From Szabonella sp046295215 (lineage in GTDB: Bacteria; Pseudomonadota; Alphaproteobacteria; Rhodobacterales; Rhodobacteraceae), in NCBI GenBank assembly GCA_046295215.1, contig JBKBNP010000027.1, positions 1 to 64,000 of the forward strand: a stretch of DNA of 64,000 bases, in the 5' to 3' direction. The notes beneath the pieces were generated by a model. That model saw only the letters and a program-made list of their open reading frames with translations, was not told the DNA's origin and made no database searches. The position numbers were made by a program, and so were the translations under genes. Positions 52,968-61,995 of this stretch are shown here, in pieces (position 1 is the first letter of the stretch; each line of letters starts with the position of its first letter).

Positions 52968-54226
52968 CAGGCGGCAAGCCGCTGGCGGATCGCCTCAAGC
53001 CCCGGAGCGCGGCGCACAGGGCCGTAAAGCGCCAATGCGGCATCCGCCGACAGCAGATGCTCCGCCGCCAGCCGCACATCCGCCGTGGTGACGGCGTCGA
53101 TCTTCGCCACGGCCTCGTCCGGCTCCGGCACCCGGCCCCAGATCGCCAGCAGCCGCGACAGACGCTCGGCCCGGCTCGACGGGCTTTCCAGCCCCATGAG
53201 CATCCCGGCCTTCAGTTGCGCCCGCGCGCGCGCCACCTCGGCATCCGTCATGTCCCCGGCCGCACGCTTCAATTCATCCAGCGTGATCTGCGTCAGATCC
53301 CCGATTTCCGCCGCCGATGTGCCGGCATAGATGGTGATCTGCCCGGTATCCTCATAGGCACCCGACTGCGCGAAGATTGAATAGCACAGGCCTCGCTCCT
53401 CCCGCACCTTCTGGAAAAGGCGCGAGGACATGCCCCCCCCCATCGCCATGGCATAGATCTGCGCGGCGTAGACATCCGGCGCGCGGTAGCCGGGCGCATC
53501 AAAAGCCAGCGCGAAATGCACCTGTTCCAGCTTCTTGACCACGCGGCGTTCGCAGCCGCGAAACTGCGCAGGCTCGATCAGCGTGACCCCCGCCGGTTTG
53601 CGCGCGCCGAACAGCGCCTCGGCCTGCGCCACGATGGCGTCATGGTCCACCGCCCCCGCCGCCGACAGGATCATGTGGTCAGGGCTGTAATGCTCGGTCA
53701 CGAACCGGGTCAGGTCGTCCCGCGAAAAGCACGACACCCGTTCCGCAGGGCCAAGGATCGTGCGCCCGAATGCCTGATCGGGATAGCAGGCCTCCTGCAA
53801 CCAGTCGAAGATGATGTCATCGGGCGTGTCCAGCGCCTGTCCGATTTCCTGCAGGATCACATGCCGCTCGATCTCGATTTCCTTGGGGTCGAACACCGGA
53901 TTCAGCACGATATCCGCGATCACGTCGAGTGCCAGCGGCACATCCTCGGTCAGCACGCGGGCGTAATAGGCGGTCATCTCGCGGCTGGTATAGGCGTTGA
54001 TATAGCCGCCCACATCCTCGATGGCCTCGGCAATCTGCAAGGGGCTGCGGGTCGCCGTGCCCTTGAAGGCCATATGTTCCAGAAAATGCGCGATACCGTT
54101 CTGTTCGGCGCGTTCATGCCGCCCGCCCGCCGTCACCCAGATGCCGAGGGAGGCGGATTTGAGGCCGGGCATGTCCTCGGTGACGATGCGGAACCCGTTG
54201 GAAAGCGTGGTCAGGCGGCTGGTCAA
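52967..54226 (-). CDS. M16-family zinc peptidase (processing peptidase-like)
   Basis: A 419-residue peptidase of the mitochondrial processing peptidase beta type. The inverted zinc motif is HFLEH at residues 47-51 (His47, Glu50, His51), with the distal Glu in the helix near ENVP/ERHVILQEIGQ. It is similar to the soluble M16 protein found in alphaproteobacteria next to thrC, and has been discussed as the ancestor of the mitochondrial enzyme. The start overlaps the thrC stop by 4 bases. Confidence 0.92.
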   Translation of the reverse strand: MTSRLTTLSNGFRIVTEDMPGLKSASLGIWVTAGGRHERAEQNGIAHFLEHMAFKGTATRSPLQIAEAIEDVGGYINAYTSREMTAYYARVLTEDVPLALDVIADIVLNPVFDPKEIEIERHVILQEIGQALDTPDDIIFDWLQEACYPDQAFGRTILGPAERVSCFSRDDLTRFVTEHYSPDHMILSAAGAVDHDAIVAQAEALFGARKPAGVTLIEPAQFRGCERRVVKKLEQVHFALAFDAPGYRAPDVYAAQIYAMAMGGGMSSRLFQKVREERGLCYSIFAQSGAYEDTGQITIYAGTSAAEIGDLTQITLDELKRAAGDMTDAEVARARAQLKAGMLMGLESPSSRAERLSRLLAIWGRVPEPDEAVAKIDAVTTADVRLAAEHLLSADAALALYGPVRRAPGLEAIRQRLAA

Positions 54227-55620
54227 TTGGCGGCTCTTTCCGGGATATGGGCGCGGATATGGGCTTGCAGGGCGGCAAGGTCATCGGGCAGGCGGGTCAT
54301 CCGTTCGGCCCGGTCGAAAAGGTCGGCCATGCGTTCAGGCAGCGCGGGGCGGGTGCCCATTGCCGCCTCCACCGCATCGGGGAATTTCGCGGGATGCGCT
54401 GTGGCCAGCGTGACCATCGGGGCCACGCCCATCTGCGCCTCGGCCACATGCACGCCGACGGCGGTATGGGGGCAAAGAACTTCGCCCGTCGCGGCATGGG
54501 TTTCGCGGATCGTGGCGCTGGTCTGATCCTCGTCGCAGCGGCCCGAGGCAAAGGTTTCGCGCAAAGCGCCTGCCGCGCCCTGACTGATGGTGAAACCGCC
54601 CGCTTTCAACTCGGCCATCAGTTGCGCCACAGCCCCGCCATCGCGCCCGTAGGCGTCAAACAGCGCGCGTTCGAAATTTGACGAGACCTGAATGTCCATC
54701 GAAGGGCTGATCGAGGGGCGCACCCCGTCGGGGCGATATTCCCCCGTCTGCAAGGCCCGGTCCAGAATGTCGTTCTGGTTCGTTGCCACGATCAGACGGC
54801 CAATCGGCAGGCCCATGCGCTTGGCAATATAGCCTGCGAAAATGTCCCCGAAATTCCCGGTGGGCACGGTGAAATCCACCACGCGCGACGGAGCGCCAAG
54901 GCTGACCGCAGAGGAGAAGTAATAGACCACCTGCGCCAGCACCCGCGCCCAGTTGATCGAGTTGACGCCCGCCAGCCCGACCCCGTCGCGGAAGTTGAAA
55001 TCGTTGAACATGTCCTTAACCCGGGCCTGGCAATCGTCAAAATCGCCATCCATCGCGATGGCATGGACATTGGCCTCCGACGGCGTCGTCATCTGGCGGC
55101 GCTGCACCTCGGACACCCTTCCATGCGGAAAGAGGATGAACACATCGACACTCGCGAGCCCCCGGAACGCCTCGATCGCCGCCGACCCGGTGTCACCACT
55201 GGTCGCCCCGACAATCGTGATCCTCTCCCCCGATTTCGCCAAAGCCGCCTGCATCAACTGCCCGATGAGCTGCATCGCGAAATCCTTGAAGGCCAGCGTG
55301 GGCCCGTGGAACAGTTCCAGCAGGAAATGGTTGGGTCCGATCTGCACAAGCGGTGCGCGTGCGGCATGACCGAACCCGGCATAGGCTTTCGCGATCAGGC
55401 CGCGGAATTCGTCCTGGCCGAAGGTGTCGCCGAGGAAGGGCCACATCACGCGGAAGGCGACCTCCTCATAAGGCTGGCCCGCGAGGGCCGCGATGTCCTC
55501 TGCGGTCATCTGCGGGATGGTTTCGGGCACATAAAGCCCGCCATCGCGCGCGAGGCCGGTCATCATCGCCTCGCCGAAGGTCAGAACCGGCGCACTGCCA
55601 CGGGTGGAAATGTATTTCAT
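54223..55620 (-). CDS. thrC: Threonine synthase
   Basis: A 465-residue PLP enzyme that makes threonine from O-phosphohomoserine. The Schiff-base lysine is Lys112 in GPTLAFKDFAMQLIG; GATSGDTGSAAIEAFRG binds the cofactor phosphate. MKYISTRG at ATG 55620 is the standard N terminus. It is in the usual alphaproteobacterial spot after surf1, 17 bases away, and is coupled to the M16 peptidase gene. Confidence 0.96.
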   Translation of the reverse strand: MKYISTRGSAPVLTFGEAMMTGLARDGGLYVPETIPQMTAEDIAALAGQPYEEVAFRVMWPFLGDTFGQDEFRGLIAKAYAGFGHAARAPLVQIGPNHFLLELFHGPTLAFKDFAMQLIGQLMQAALAKSGERITIVGATSGDTGSAAIEAFRGLASVDVFILFPHGRVSEVQRRQMTTPSEANVHAIAMDGDFDDCQARVKDMFNDFNFRDGVGLAGVNSINWARVLAQVVYYFSSAVSLGAPSRVVDFTVPTGNFGDIFAGYIAKRMGLPIGRLIVATNQNDILDRALQTGEYRPDGVRPSISPSMDIQVSSNFERALFDAYGRDGGAVAQLMAELKAGGFTISQGAAGALRETFASGRCDEDQTSATIRETHAATGEVLCPHTAVGVHVAEAQMGVAPMVTLATAHPAKFPDAVEAAMGTRPALPERMADLFDRAERMTRLPDDLAALQAHIRAHIPERAAN

Positions 55621-55637
55621 GCCTGTCGGTCCTGTTC

Positions 55638-56303
55638 TCAATCCGTCCGCCGTCTGATACGCCACAGAAGATAGGCTGTCATCCCCAACCAGACCGCCGC
55701 AAGCCCGAACCATTGCACGGCATAGCCGAAATGGTCATTCGGGATGCCGGAGGTATCAACCGGGATCGGCTCGATCCCCGGCGCTGTCGGTTGCCGCGCG
55801 ACGATCAGCAGGGGGTCCGCCCCCAGATGCGCGGCCATCGCGGGCACGTCGCGGGCGAACCAGAGGCCGGTTCGGGCGTCCGGTTCGGGGGTGAAGCCGT
55901 CCACCTCCTCGGGCCAGTGCAGGTTGCCGACGACCGTAGCTGCGCCCGAAGGCCGGGGGGTGCCGCGCTGCCCATCAAGAACGAAGCCACGGTCCACCAT
56001 CACGCGCCGCCCGCCGGTGTCGAACACCTCGATCACCCGCACCCCTGCCCCGATCTGCTTGCGGCTGACCAGCACATCGAGGCTTTCGCCGGTGAAAACA
56101 CCCTCGGCCCGCACCGGAAGGTATCGGTCGGCCCCGGGGTCGGGGCTTGCGGGCAAATCTACGGGCACCGCCACGATCCGCGCGCCAATATCGGCAATGA
56201 TCGCCTCCTTCCACGAGAGCCGCTGCATCTGCCAGATCCCGAGCGAGATCAGCACCGCCCCGCCGACAAGGCCCAGAAGCAAGGGAAAGACAACGCGCCG
56301 CAT
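55638..56303 (-). CDS. SURF1-family cytochrome oxidase assembly protein
   Basis: A 221-residue protein with two membrane helices, near residues 5-24 and near 193-212, and a periplasmic part between. LGIWQMQRLSWKEA and the C-terminal NDHFGYAVQWFGLAAVWLGMTAYLLWR are SURF1 signatures. It helps insert heme a into subunit I of cytochrome aa3 oxidase. ATG 56303 begins the first helix. It follows coxC after an 88-base gap that contains a short hairpin. Confidence 0.92.
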   Translation of the reverse strand: MRRVVFPLLLGLVGGAVLISLGIWQMQRLSWKEAIIADIGARIVAVPVDLPASPDPGADRYLPVRAEGVFTGESLDVLVSRKQIGAGVRVIEVFDTGGRRVMVDRGFVLDGQRGTPRPSGAATVVGNLHWPEEVDGFTPEPDARTGLWFARDVPAMAAHLGADPLLIVARQPTAPGIEPIPVDTSGIPNDHFGYAVQWFGLAAVWLGMTAYLLWRIRRRTD

Positions 56304-56368
56304 GGATGTTCCAGCCTTCAAACGAAAGGCGCGGACCCGATGGCCCGCGCGATTCCGGTGTTTCGGAT

Positions 56369-56386
56369 CGGGGGCACCTGCCCCCG
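56369..56386 (-). terminator. Hairpin between coxC and surf1
   Basis: Perfect stem CGGGGGC / GCCCCCG with a 4-base loop, directly after the coxC stop codon. It lacks a T run on the minus strand, so it may only slow transcription or protect the coxC mRNA end. Confidence 0.45.
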
Positions 56387-56391
56387 GAGGC

Positions 56392-57198
56392 TTACTGCCC
56401 CCAGACGTAGATCGCCGCAAAGAGGAACAGCCAGACCACATCGACGAAATGCCAATACCAGGCCGCCGCCTCGAACCCGATATGCTTTTCGGGGGTGAAA
56501 TGGCCCTTGTAGGCACGGATCAGGCAGACGGACAGGAAGATCGTTCCGATCACGACATGGAAGCCATGGAACCCGGTCGCCATGAAGAAGTTCGCACCAT
56601 AGATGTTGCCCGCAAAACCGAAGGCCGCATGGCTGTATTCATAGGCCTGAAGCATCGTGAAGAACACGCCGAGGATGATGGCGAGCCAGAGCCCGTTCTT
56701 GAGGTCGCGGCGGTTGTTCTCATGCGCGAGCGCATGGTGCGCCCAGGTCGCCGCAGCCCCGGAACAGAGCAGGATCAGCGTGTTGATGAGCGGCAGGTGC
56801 CAGGGGTCGAAGGTCTCGATCCCGGCTGGCGGCCAGACGCCATCGACAATCGGGCTGATCCCGTCGGGATGCATCGGATACATGGCGTGTTTGAAAAAGG
56901 ACCAGAACCAGGCCGCAAAAAACATGACCTCGGACATGATGAACATGATGAAGCCATAGCGCAGACCGATCCGCACCACCGGGGTATGGTCGCCGACAAG
57001 GCTTTCCTTCACCACCTCGGACCACCAGGCGAACATGACGTAAAGCACCAGCACAAAGCCGATCAGCCCGAGCCAGGGACCGGAGCCGTGCATCCACAGC
57101 ACCGCCCCGAACAGCATGACGAAGGCCCCGACCGCGCCCAGAAACGGCCAGATCGAGGGCGGCAGGATGTGGTAGTCGTGGTTCTTGGCGTGGGCCAT
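56392..57198 (-). CDS. coxC: Cytochrome c oxidase subunit III
   Basis: A 268-residue membrane protein with seven helices. It has WWSEVVKES and the subunit III signature HFHGFHVVIGTIFL (GFHGFHVVIGTIFL) and EAAAWYWHFVDVVWLFLF, which includes the His and Asp-rich end typical of COX3. It stabilises the catalytic core of aa3 oxidase. The start ATG 57198 begins MAHAKNHDYHILPPS, the usual N terminus in this group. It follows ctaG by 55 bases. Confidence 0.96.
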   Translation of the reverse strand: MAHAKNHDYHILPPSIWPFLGAVGAFVMLFGAVLWMHGSGPWLGLIGFVLVLYVMFAWWSEVVKESLVGDHTPVVRIGLRYGFIMFIMSEVMFFAAWFWSFFKHAMYPMHPDGISPIVDGVWPPAGIETFDPWHLPLINTLILLCSGAAATWAHHALAHENNRRDLKNGLWLAIILGVFFTMLQAYEYSHAAFGFAGNIYGANFFMATGFHGFHVVIGTIFLSVCLIRAYKGHFTPEKHIGFEAAAWYWHFVDVVWLFLFAAIYVWGQ

Positions 57199-57253
57199 AG
57201 CGGTCGTTCCCTCGTTTATATGCCTGCGGTCCTTTGGCACCGCAGTCTTATGG

Positions 57254-57841
57254 TCAGTTTACAGTGGTCCCCGGAACCGGGGCAAGGGCTGCCTGATCCT
57301 CTGCCGACGGATCGGCTGCGGGCAGGTCGGTCTCATGGAAGGTGTAGGACAGGGTGATGACCTTCACGAACTTGCCTTCGCGGTCGGTCAGAAGATCGGG
57401 ATCGACATAGAAGGTTACCGGCATCAGCACCCGTTCGCCCGGTTGCAGAACCTGCTGCTGGAAACAGAAACAGTCGATCTTGGTGAAATAGCCGCCTGCC
57501 GCGTAGGGCGTGACGTTATAGCTGGCCGTTCCCGCGACAGGGCGGCTGGTGGGATTGTAGGCCTCGTAGAAGGCCAGACCGGTTTCCCCCAGGCGCACCG
57601 TCATCTCGCGCTGCTGGGGCACGAAATCCCATGGCATTCCGCGTTCCTTGGAGGCGTCGAAGCGCACCTTGATGGTCTGGTCCAGAATCCGGTCCGAGGG
57701 CGCGGCAGCGACACTCGTCGTGCCGCCAAAGCCCGTAACGCGGCAGAACCAGTCGTAGAACGGCACGGCGGCAAAGGACAGCGACCCCATCAGCAGGACG
57801 ACGCCCACCAGTTGTGCTGCGGTCTTGCGATGTTCGCGCAT
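57254..57841 (-). CDS. ctaG: Cytochrome c oxidase assembly protein CtaG (Cox11)
   Basis: A 195-residue protein with one N-terminal helix (about 9-25) and a periplasmic immunoglobulin-like domain. The copper-binding pair is Cys124 and Cys126 in KIDCFCFQQQ. VPFYDWFCRVTGFGGTT is a Cox11 landmark. It delivers copper to the CuB site of subunit I. The gene start overlaps the stop of the small ORF upstream by one base. Confidence 0.95.
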   Translation of the reverse strand: MREHRKTAAQLVGVVLLMGSLSFAAVPFYDWFCRVTGFGGTTSVAAAPSDRILDQTIKVRFDASKERGMPWDFVPQQREMTVRLGETGLAFYEAYNPTSRPVAGTASYNVTPYAAGGYFTKIDCFCFQQQVLQPGERVLMPVTFYVDPDLLTDREGKFVKVITLSYTFHETDLPAADPSAEDQAALAPVPGTTVN

Positions 57842-58038
57842 CAGTAGCCCCCTTGCTGCTCGACCGGGATCAGTTCCGGCCGGACCACATGATCGAACCC
57901 CTGGATCGGACCGACATGGGTGACCTTGACGACCGTCAACCCGAACACGATGGCGATGAAGGCCACCAGCGTCAGCCCGACCCCCAGATTGCGCCCGAAA
58001 CGGCGCTTGTGAATCTCATGTTCCGCGCGAAAGGCCAT
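57841..58038 (-). CDS. Small single-pass membrane protein of the oxidase cluster
   Basis: A 65-residue protein. Residues 1-18 are basic and cytoplasmic (MAFRAEHEIHKRRFGRNLG), one helix spans about 19-40 (VGLTLVAFIAIVFGLTVVKVTHV), and the end is a short periplasmic tail. Small ORFs of this size occur between ctaB and ctaG in Rhodobacterales and are often noted as oxidase-associated; no motif identifies it. It starts 3 bases after ctaB and is tightly coupled to ctaG, so it is probably part of oxidase assembly. Confidence 0.8.
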   Translation of the reverse strand: MAFRAEHEIHKRRFGRNLGVGLTLVAFIAIVFGLTVVKVTHVGPIQGFDHVVRPELIPVEQQGGY

Positions 58039-58041
58039 GAA

Positions 58042-58998
58042 CTATGCCCCCATCGGCGCGCGGCGCAGCGCGGCTTCGACCAGAACGGCCAGGAAATGCA
58101 GGAAAAGATAATAGAGCGAGAAGCGGAACACCTGTTTCTCGACGCGGTAGCCGTCAGCCTCCGCCTGCACCTCGTCGCGGCGCCAGATGCGGAAGGCACC
58201 GATCAGAAACCAGGCATTCAGCAGCGCCGCCACAGCGAGGTAAACCGGCCCGCCGATGGAGGTGAAGCCCGCCCCGATCGCCACCGGAACCAGCAGCGCG
58301 GTATAGACGAGGATATGCGTCCGTGTCGCGCGGCGGCCATGGGTCACCGTCAGCATCGGCACCCCGGCCTTGTGGTAATCCTCCTTCATGAACAGCGCCA
58401 GCGCCCAGAAATGCGGCGGCGTCCACATGAAGATGATCGCGAACATCAGGATGGATTCGATCCCGACACCGCCCGTCGCCACAGCCCAGCCGATCATGGG
58501 CGGGAAGGCCCCTGCCGCGCCTCCGATCACGATGTTCTGCGGCGTCGACCGTTTCAGCCACATCGAATAGACAACGGCATAGAAAAAGATCGTGAAGGCC
58601 AGAAGCCCCGCCGCCAGCAGGTTCGCCGCGAGCGCCAGCATGACCACAGCGATGCCAGACAGCGCCAGCCCGACGGCCAGCGCCTCGCCCGGCTCCACCA
58701 GACCCGCGGGAACGGGGCGGCGCTGCGTGCGTTTCATTACCGCGTCAATATCGGCATCCCACCACATGTTGAGCGCGCCAGACGCCCCTGCCCCGAGCGC
58801 GATGAACAGGATCGCGGCCATTCCGACAAATGGATGCACCCCGACCGGGGCCACCAGCAAGCCGACCAGCGCCGTGAACACCACCAGCGACATCACACGC
58901 GGTTTCAGCAGCGCGACGTAATCGCCGAATCCGGCCTCCCTGGTGCCGGAGGCCGCGCCGAGGCTGTCGCCCATGCTGTTGATCGTCGCGTCGCTCAT
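58042..58998 (-). CDS. ctaB: Protoheme IX farnesyltransferase (heme O synthase)
   Basis: A 318-residue UbiA-family membrane enzyme with about nine helices. The prenyl-diphosphate motif is NMWWDADIDAVMKRTQRRP, and the second conserved block includes MWTPPHFWALALFMKEDYHKAGVPMLTVTHG. It makes heme O from protoheme for aa3 oxidase. ATG 58998 was chosen for its length; an internal ATG (58974) is possible but has no ribosome binding site. Confidence 0.95.
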   Translation of the reverse strand: MSDATINSMGDSLGAASGTREAGFGDYVALLKPRVMSLVVFTALVGLLVAPVGVHPFVGMAAILFIALGAGASGALNMWWDADIDAVMKRTQRRPVPAGLVEPGEALAVGLALSGIAVVMLALAANLLAAGLLAFTIFFYAVVYSMWLKRSTPQNIVIGGAAGAFPPMIGWAVATGGVGIESILMFAIIFMWTPPHFWALALFMKEDYHKAGVPMLTVTHGRRATRTHILVYTALLVPVAIGAGFTSIGGPVYLAVAALLNAWFLIGAFRIWRRDEVQAEADGYRVEKQVFRFSLYYLFLHFLAVLVEAALRRAPMGA

Positions 58999-59077
58999 CT
59001 TGCTACCGCTTGTCCCTTGTAACTGCCGGTGGCCGCGCGGCGACCGGGTCGCAATCTCCAACCCCGCAGGGCCGGGT

Positions 59078-59962
59078 TCAGTTGCCCAAACCCGCTAGTT
59101 CGACATAGCCGCCTTGGGCTTTGGCCGCTTCCAGCCAGGCGTCATAGGCCTGCTGGCTGACCACCTTCACGGTGATCGGCATATAGGCATGGGCAATCCC
59201 GCAAAGCTCCGAACATTGCCCGAAGTAGACGCCCTCGCGCTCGGCATTGAACCAGAGTTGCGCCAGACGGCCCGGAACCCCGTCCTGTTTCACGCCGAAG
59301 GCCGGGATCGTCCAGGAATGGATCACGTCGCCGCCTGTCACCTGCATCACCACGGTCTTGCCCACCGGCACGATCACTGCAGTATCGGTCGCCAGCAGGA
59401 ATTCCTCGCGGCTGTAGCCTGCGGCCACCAGTGCCGCCTCGACCTCCGGGGTCAGCCGGTAATCGCCACCCGTTGCCGGGGCCCCGATCATGTAGCTGTC
59501 GAATTCGACGCCGTGATCGACATATTCATAGCCCCAATACCATTGATAGCCGGTGACCTTGATGGTGATGTCGGCCTCGGGAATTTCCTGCTGCTTGAAC
59601 AGGACCGGCAGCGAAAACGCCCCGATGAACACGAGGATAACGATCGGAACGACCGTCCATGCCACTTCCAGAGGACTGTTATGGGTGAAGGTCGCAGGCG
59701 TCGTGTTGCGCTTTTCATGATAGCGGAAGGCAATCCAGAGCAGCAGGGCGGTCACGAAAATCGTGATGACGGCAATGATGACCAGCAAAAGGTCGTCCAG
59801 CCACACGAGATCGCGCATCAGTTCGGTTGCGGCGGGCTGGAACCCGGTTGCCCGGTCCACCGGACGGCCCACAACTTCCAGTTCCTGCGCGAAGGCCGCC
59901 CCGGCGGTCGTCAGGCTTCCCATGAATGCGGCCACGCCGGAAAGATGTTTCATCATGCGCAT
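59078..59962 (-). CDS. coxB: Cytochrome c oxidase subunit II
   Basis: A 294-residue protein with a signal peptide (cleavage near AAFA, about residue 25), two membrane helices (about 55-78 and 97-118) and a periplasmic cupredoxin domain. The CuA site is CSELCGIAHAYM: Cys250, Glu252, Cys254, His258 and Met261. VTGYQWYWGYEYVDH is the electron-entry aromatic segment. It accepts electrons from cytochrome c. ATG 59962 is chosen; ATGs 59956 and 59953 follow. Any longer reading into the region past 59962 is antisense to tldD. Confidence 0.96.
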   Translation of the reverse strand: MRMMKHLSGVAAFMGSLTTAGAAFAQELEVVGRPVDRATGFQPAATELMRDLVWLDDLLLVIIAVITIFVTALLLWIAFRYHEKRNTTPATFTHNSPLEVAWTVVPIVILVFIGAFSLPVLFKQQEIPEADITIKVTGYQWYWGYEYVDHGVEFDSYMIGAPATGGDYRLTPEVEAALVAAGYSREEFLLATDTAVIVPVGKTVVMQVTGGDVIHSWTIPAFGVKQDGVPGRLAQLWFNAEREGVYFGQCSELCGIAHAYMPITVKVVSQQAYDAWLEAAKAQGGYVELAGLGN

Positions 59963-60113
59963 CTTGTTTTTTCCCGTTTCGGTTCCCGGACCCCTTTCCG
60001 GGGCCACTGCCGGACCCACCCCTCGCGCGGCAGAATCCCGTTGTTTCCTGACCCGGTGAAACCATATTAAGCCCGGAACGACAAGAGAAACAGTTGCGGC
60101 AAAGAGACGCCGC

Positions 60114-60127
60114 TTGACCCAAGTCAA
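60114..60127 (+). promoter_or_regulatory. FNR-type box before tldD
   Basis: TTGAC-CCAA-GTCAA, a 14-base palindrome matching the FNR/FnrL half-site pattern TTGA(T/C)-N4-(A/G)TCAA. It is 10 bases before the tldD start codon, so its last bases overlap the ribosome binding site AAGGA. The coxB start is about 150 bases away on the other strand. Control by oxygen is likely. Confidence 0.65.
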
Positions 60128-60136
60128 GGACAGCCC

Positions 60137-61558
60137 ATGACCGACGCCCCCTTCCGCCCCTTCGCGACCCATCTCGACGAGGCGGAAGCCCTCGCCACGC
60201 TGCGCGCCGCCCTCGCGGGGGCCGATGATGGCGAACTGTTCCTTGAACGGCGCCGGTCCGAGGCAATCGTGCTGGATGACGGTCGCGTGAAAACCGCAAG
60301 CTATGACGCCTCCGAAGGCTTCGGGCTGCGCGCCGTGCGGGGCGAGGTGGCGGGCTATGCCCATTCCACCGAAATCTCGGCGGCGGCTTTGGCGCGCGCC
60401 TCCGAAACTGCGCGGCTTGCCGTGGGCGATGGCGGCGGCACCATGGCTGATGCCCCCACCGGCACCAACCTGCGGCTCTACACCGATGCCGACCCGATGG
60501 CGGAGGCAACCTTTCCCGCCAAGATCGACCTGTTGCGCGAAATCGACGCCTATGCCCGCGCGCTCGACCCGCGCGTGGTGCAGGTTTCGGCCACGATTGC
60601 CGCCGGATTGCAGGAGGTGGAGATCCTGCGCCCCGAAGGCCTGCGCCTGTCCGACATCCGCCCCATGGCGCGGCTGAACATCTCGGTCATCGTCGATCAT
60701 GCCGGACGGCGCGAATCCGGGGGCATGGGCGGCGGCGGCCGCTTTGGCCTTGCGCGGCTGATGGAGCCGTCCCACTGGCAGCCGCTGGCGCGCGAGGCGC
60801 TGCGCATCGCGCTGGTGAACCTCGATGCCGAACCCGCCCCCGCCGGCATGATGGATGTCGTCCTCGGCCCCGGCTGGCCGGGGATCCTGTTGCACGAGGC
60901 GATCGGCCATGGGCTGGAGGGCGATTTCAACCGCAAGAAAACCTCGGCCTTCGCCGGCCTGATGGGCCAGCGCATCGCCGCCCCCGGGGTCACAGTGCTG
61001 GACGATGGCACGATCCCCGACCGGCGCGGCTCCATCTCCATCGACGATGAAGGCACGGCCTCGGCCCGCAATGTGCTGATCGAGGATGGCGTGCTGGTCG
61101 GCTACATGCAGGACCGCCAGAACGCGCGGCTGATGGGGGTGAAGCCCACCGGCAACGGGCGGCGCGAAAGCCACGCCCATATCCCGATGCCGCGCATGAC
61201 CAACACCTATATGCTGGGCGGCACCGAGGATCCGCAGGCGATCCTCGCAGGGCTCAGGGACGGCATCTATGCCGTGGGCTTCGGCGGCGGGCAGGTGGAC
61301 ATCACCAACGGCAAGTTCGTCTTTTCCTGCACCGAGGCCTACCGCGTCAAAAACGGCAAGGTGGGTGCGCCGGTCAAGGGTGCGACCCTGATCGGGGATG
61401 GTGCCACAGCACTCAAACAGATCCGCGCCATCGGCCATGACATGGCCCTCGATCCCGGCATCGGCAATTGCGGCAAGGCAGGCCAATGGGTGCCGGTGGG
61501 CGTGGGCCAGCCCACGCTGATGATCGGCGGGCTGACGGTGGGGGGGGCCGCTGCGTGA
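60137..61558 (+). CDS. tldD: TldD-family metalloprotease
   Basis: A 473-residue protein of the TldD/PmbA family. The metal-binding motif is HEAIGHGLEGDFNRKKTS (His-Glu-x3-His), and the N-terminal part has the RRSEAIVLDDGRVKTASYDASEGFGLRAVRG block. TldD works with PmbA/TldE to cut unfolded peptides and mature modified peptides such as microcin B17 or mycofactocin-type precursors. No peptide precursor is seen nearby. It is divergent from coxB, and its stop overlaps the start of the next gene (GTGA). Confidence 0.93.
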   Translation: MTDAPFRPFATHLDEAEALATLRAALAGADDGELFLERRRSEAIVLDDGRVKTASYDASEGFGLRAVRGEVAGYAHSTEISAAALARASETARLAVGDGGGTMADAPTGTNLRLYTDADPMAEATFPAKIDLLREIDAYARALDPRVVQVSATIAAGLQEVEILRPEGLRLSDIRPMARLNISVIVDHAGRRESGGMGGGGRFGLARLMEPSHWQPLAREALRIALVNLDAEPAPAGMMDVVLGPGWPGILLHEAIGHGLEGDFNRKKTSAFAGLMGQRIAAPGVTVLDDGTIPDRRGSISIDDEGTASARNVLIEDGVLVGYMQDRQNARLMGVKPTGNGRRESHAHIPMPRMTNTYMLGGTEDPQAILAGLRDGIYAVGFGGGQVDITNGKFVFSCTEAYRVKNGKVGAPVKGATLIGDGATALKQIRAIGHDMALDPGIGNCGKAGQWVPVGVGQPTLMIGGLTVGGAAA

Positions 61559-61995
61559 GCTTTCTGCGCTGGCCCGCAACACCGAAACCGCTGGTCTGGA
61601 TCACGCTCCTGACCTCGGCAGTGACGGTCTGGGTCGGCGCTGCGGTTCTGGGCTTTCTCATGATGCAGGTGGCGAGCTTGCCTACCGAAGGCGCGTCCGA
61701 AACCGCGATCTGGATCGGCGGGCTGGGCCTGTTCCTCTTTTTATCGACGTTCTACAGCTGGATCGGCTTTCTGATCGCCCTGCCACTGGAATACTGGCTG
61801 GCGCGGAGGCAGCTTTTCGGCTGGGGCAGCGCCTTCGCCCTCGGCACGGCCATCGGCGCGGCCCTCACCCCGATCCTCGACGCGGCCCTGCCCCTTTTCC
61901 TCGGCGGCCCGTTTCTGTTGCTGCAATGGTTGATGATTGCATTGGTCGAAAAGGGCCGCCCCTCTTCCGCGCCGCCTCCCCCCAATTCACCTTGA
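61555..61995 (+). CDS. Small integral membrane protein
   Basis: A 146-residue protein with four predicted helices (about 14-38, 50-75, 90-110 and 117-135). There is no motif that I recognise. The start GTG 61555 overlaps the tldD stop (GTGA), which points to translational coupling; in-frame codons upstream would place it inside tldD. Function unknown. The C-terminal tail is proline-rich. Confidence 0.7.
   Translation: MSFLRWPATPKPLVWITLLTSAVTVWVGAAVLGFLMMQVASLPTEGASETAIWIGGLGLFLFLSTFYSWIGFLIALPLEYWLARRQLFGWGSAFALGTAIGAALTPILDAALPLFLGGPFLLLQWLMIALVEKGRPSSAPPPPNSP

Noticed and set aside
59078..61582. Reading coxB as an 834-residue fusion protein
   Set aside because: The part beyond 59962 is antisense to tldD. 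The proper coxB start with signal peptide is at 59962, and normal subunit II length is obtained.
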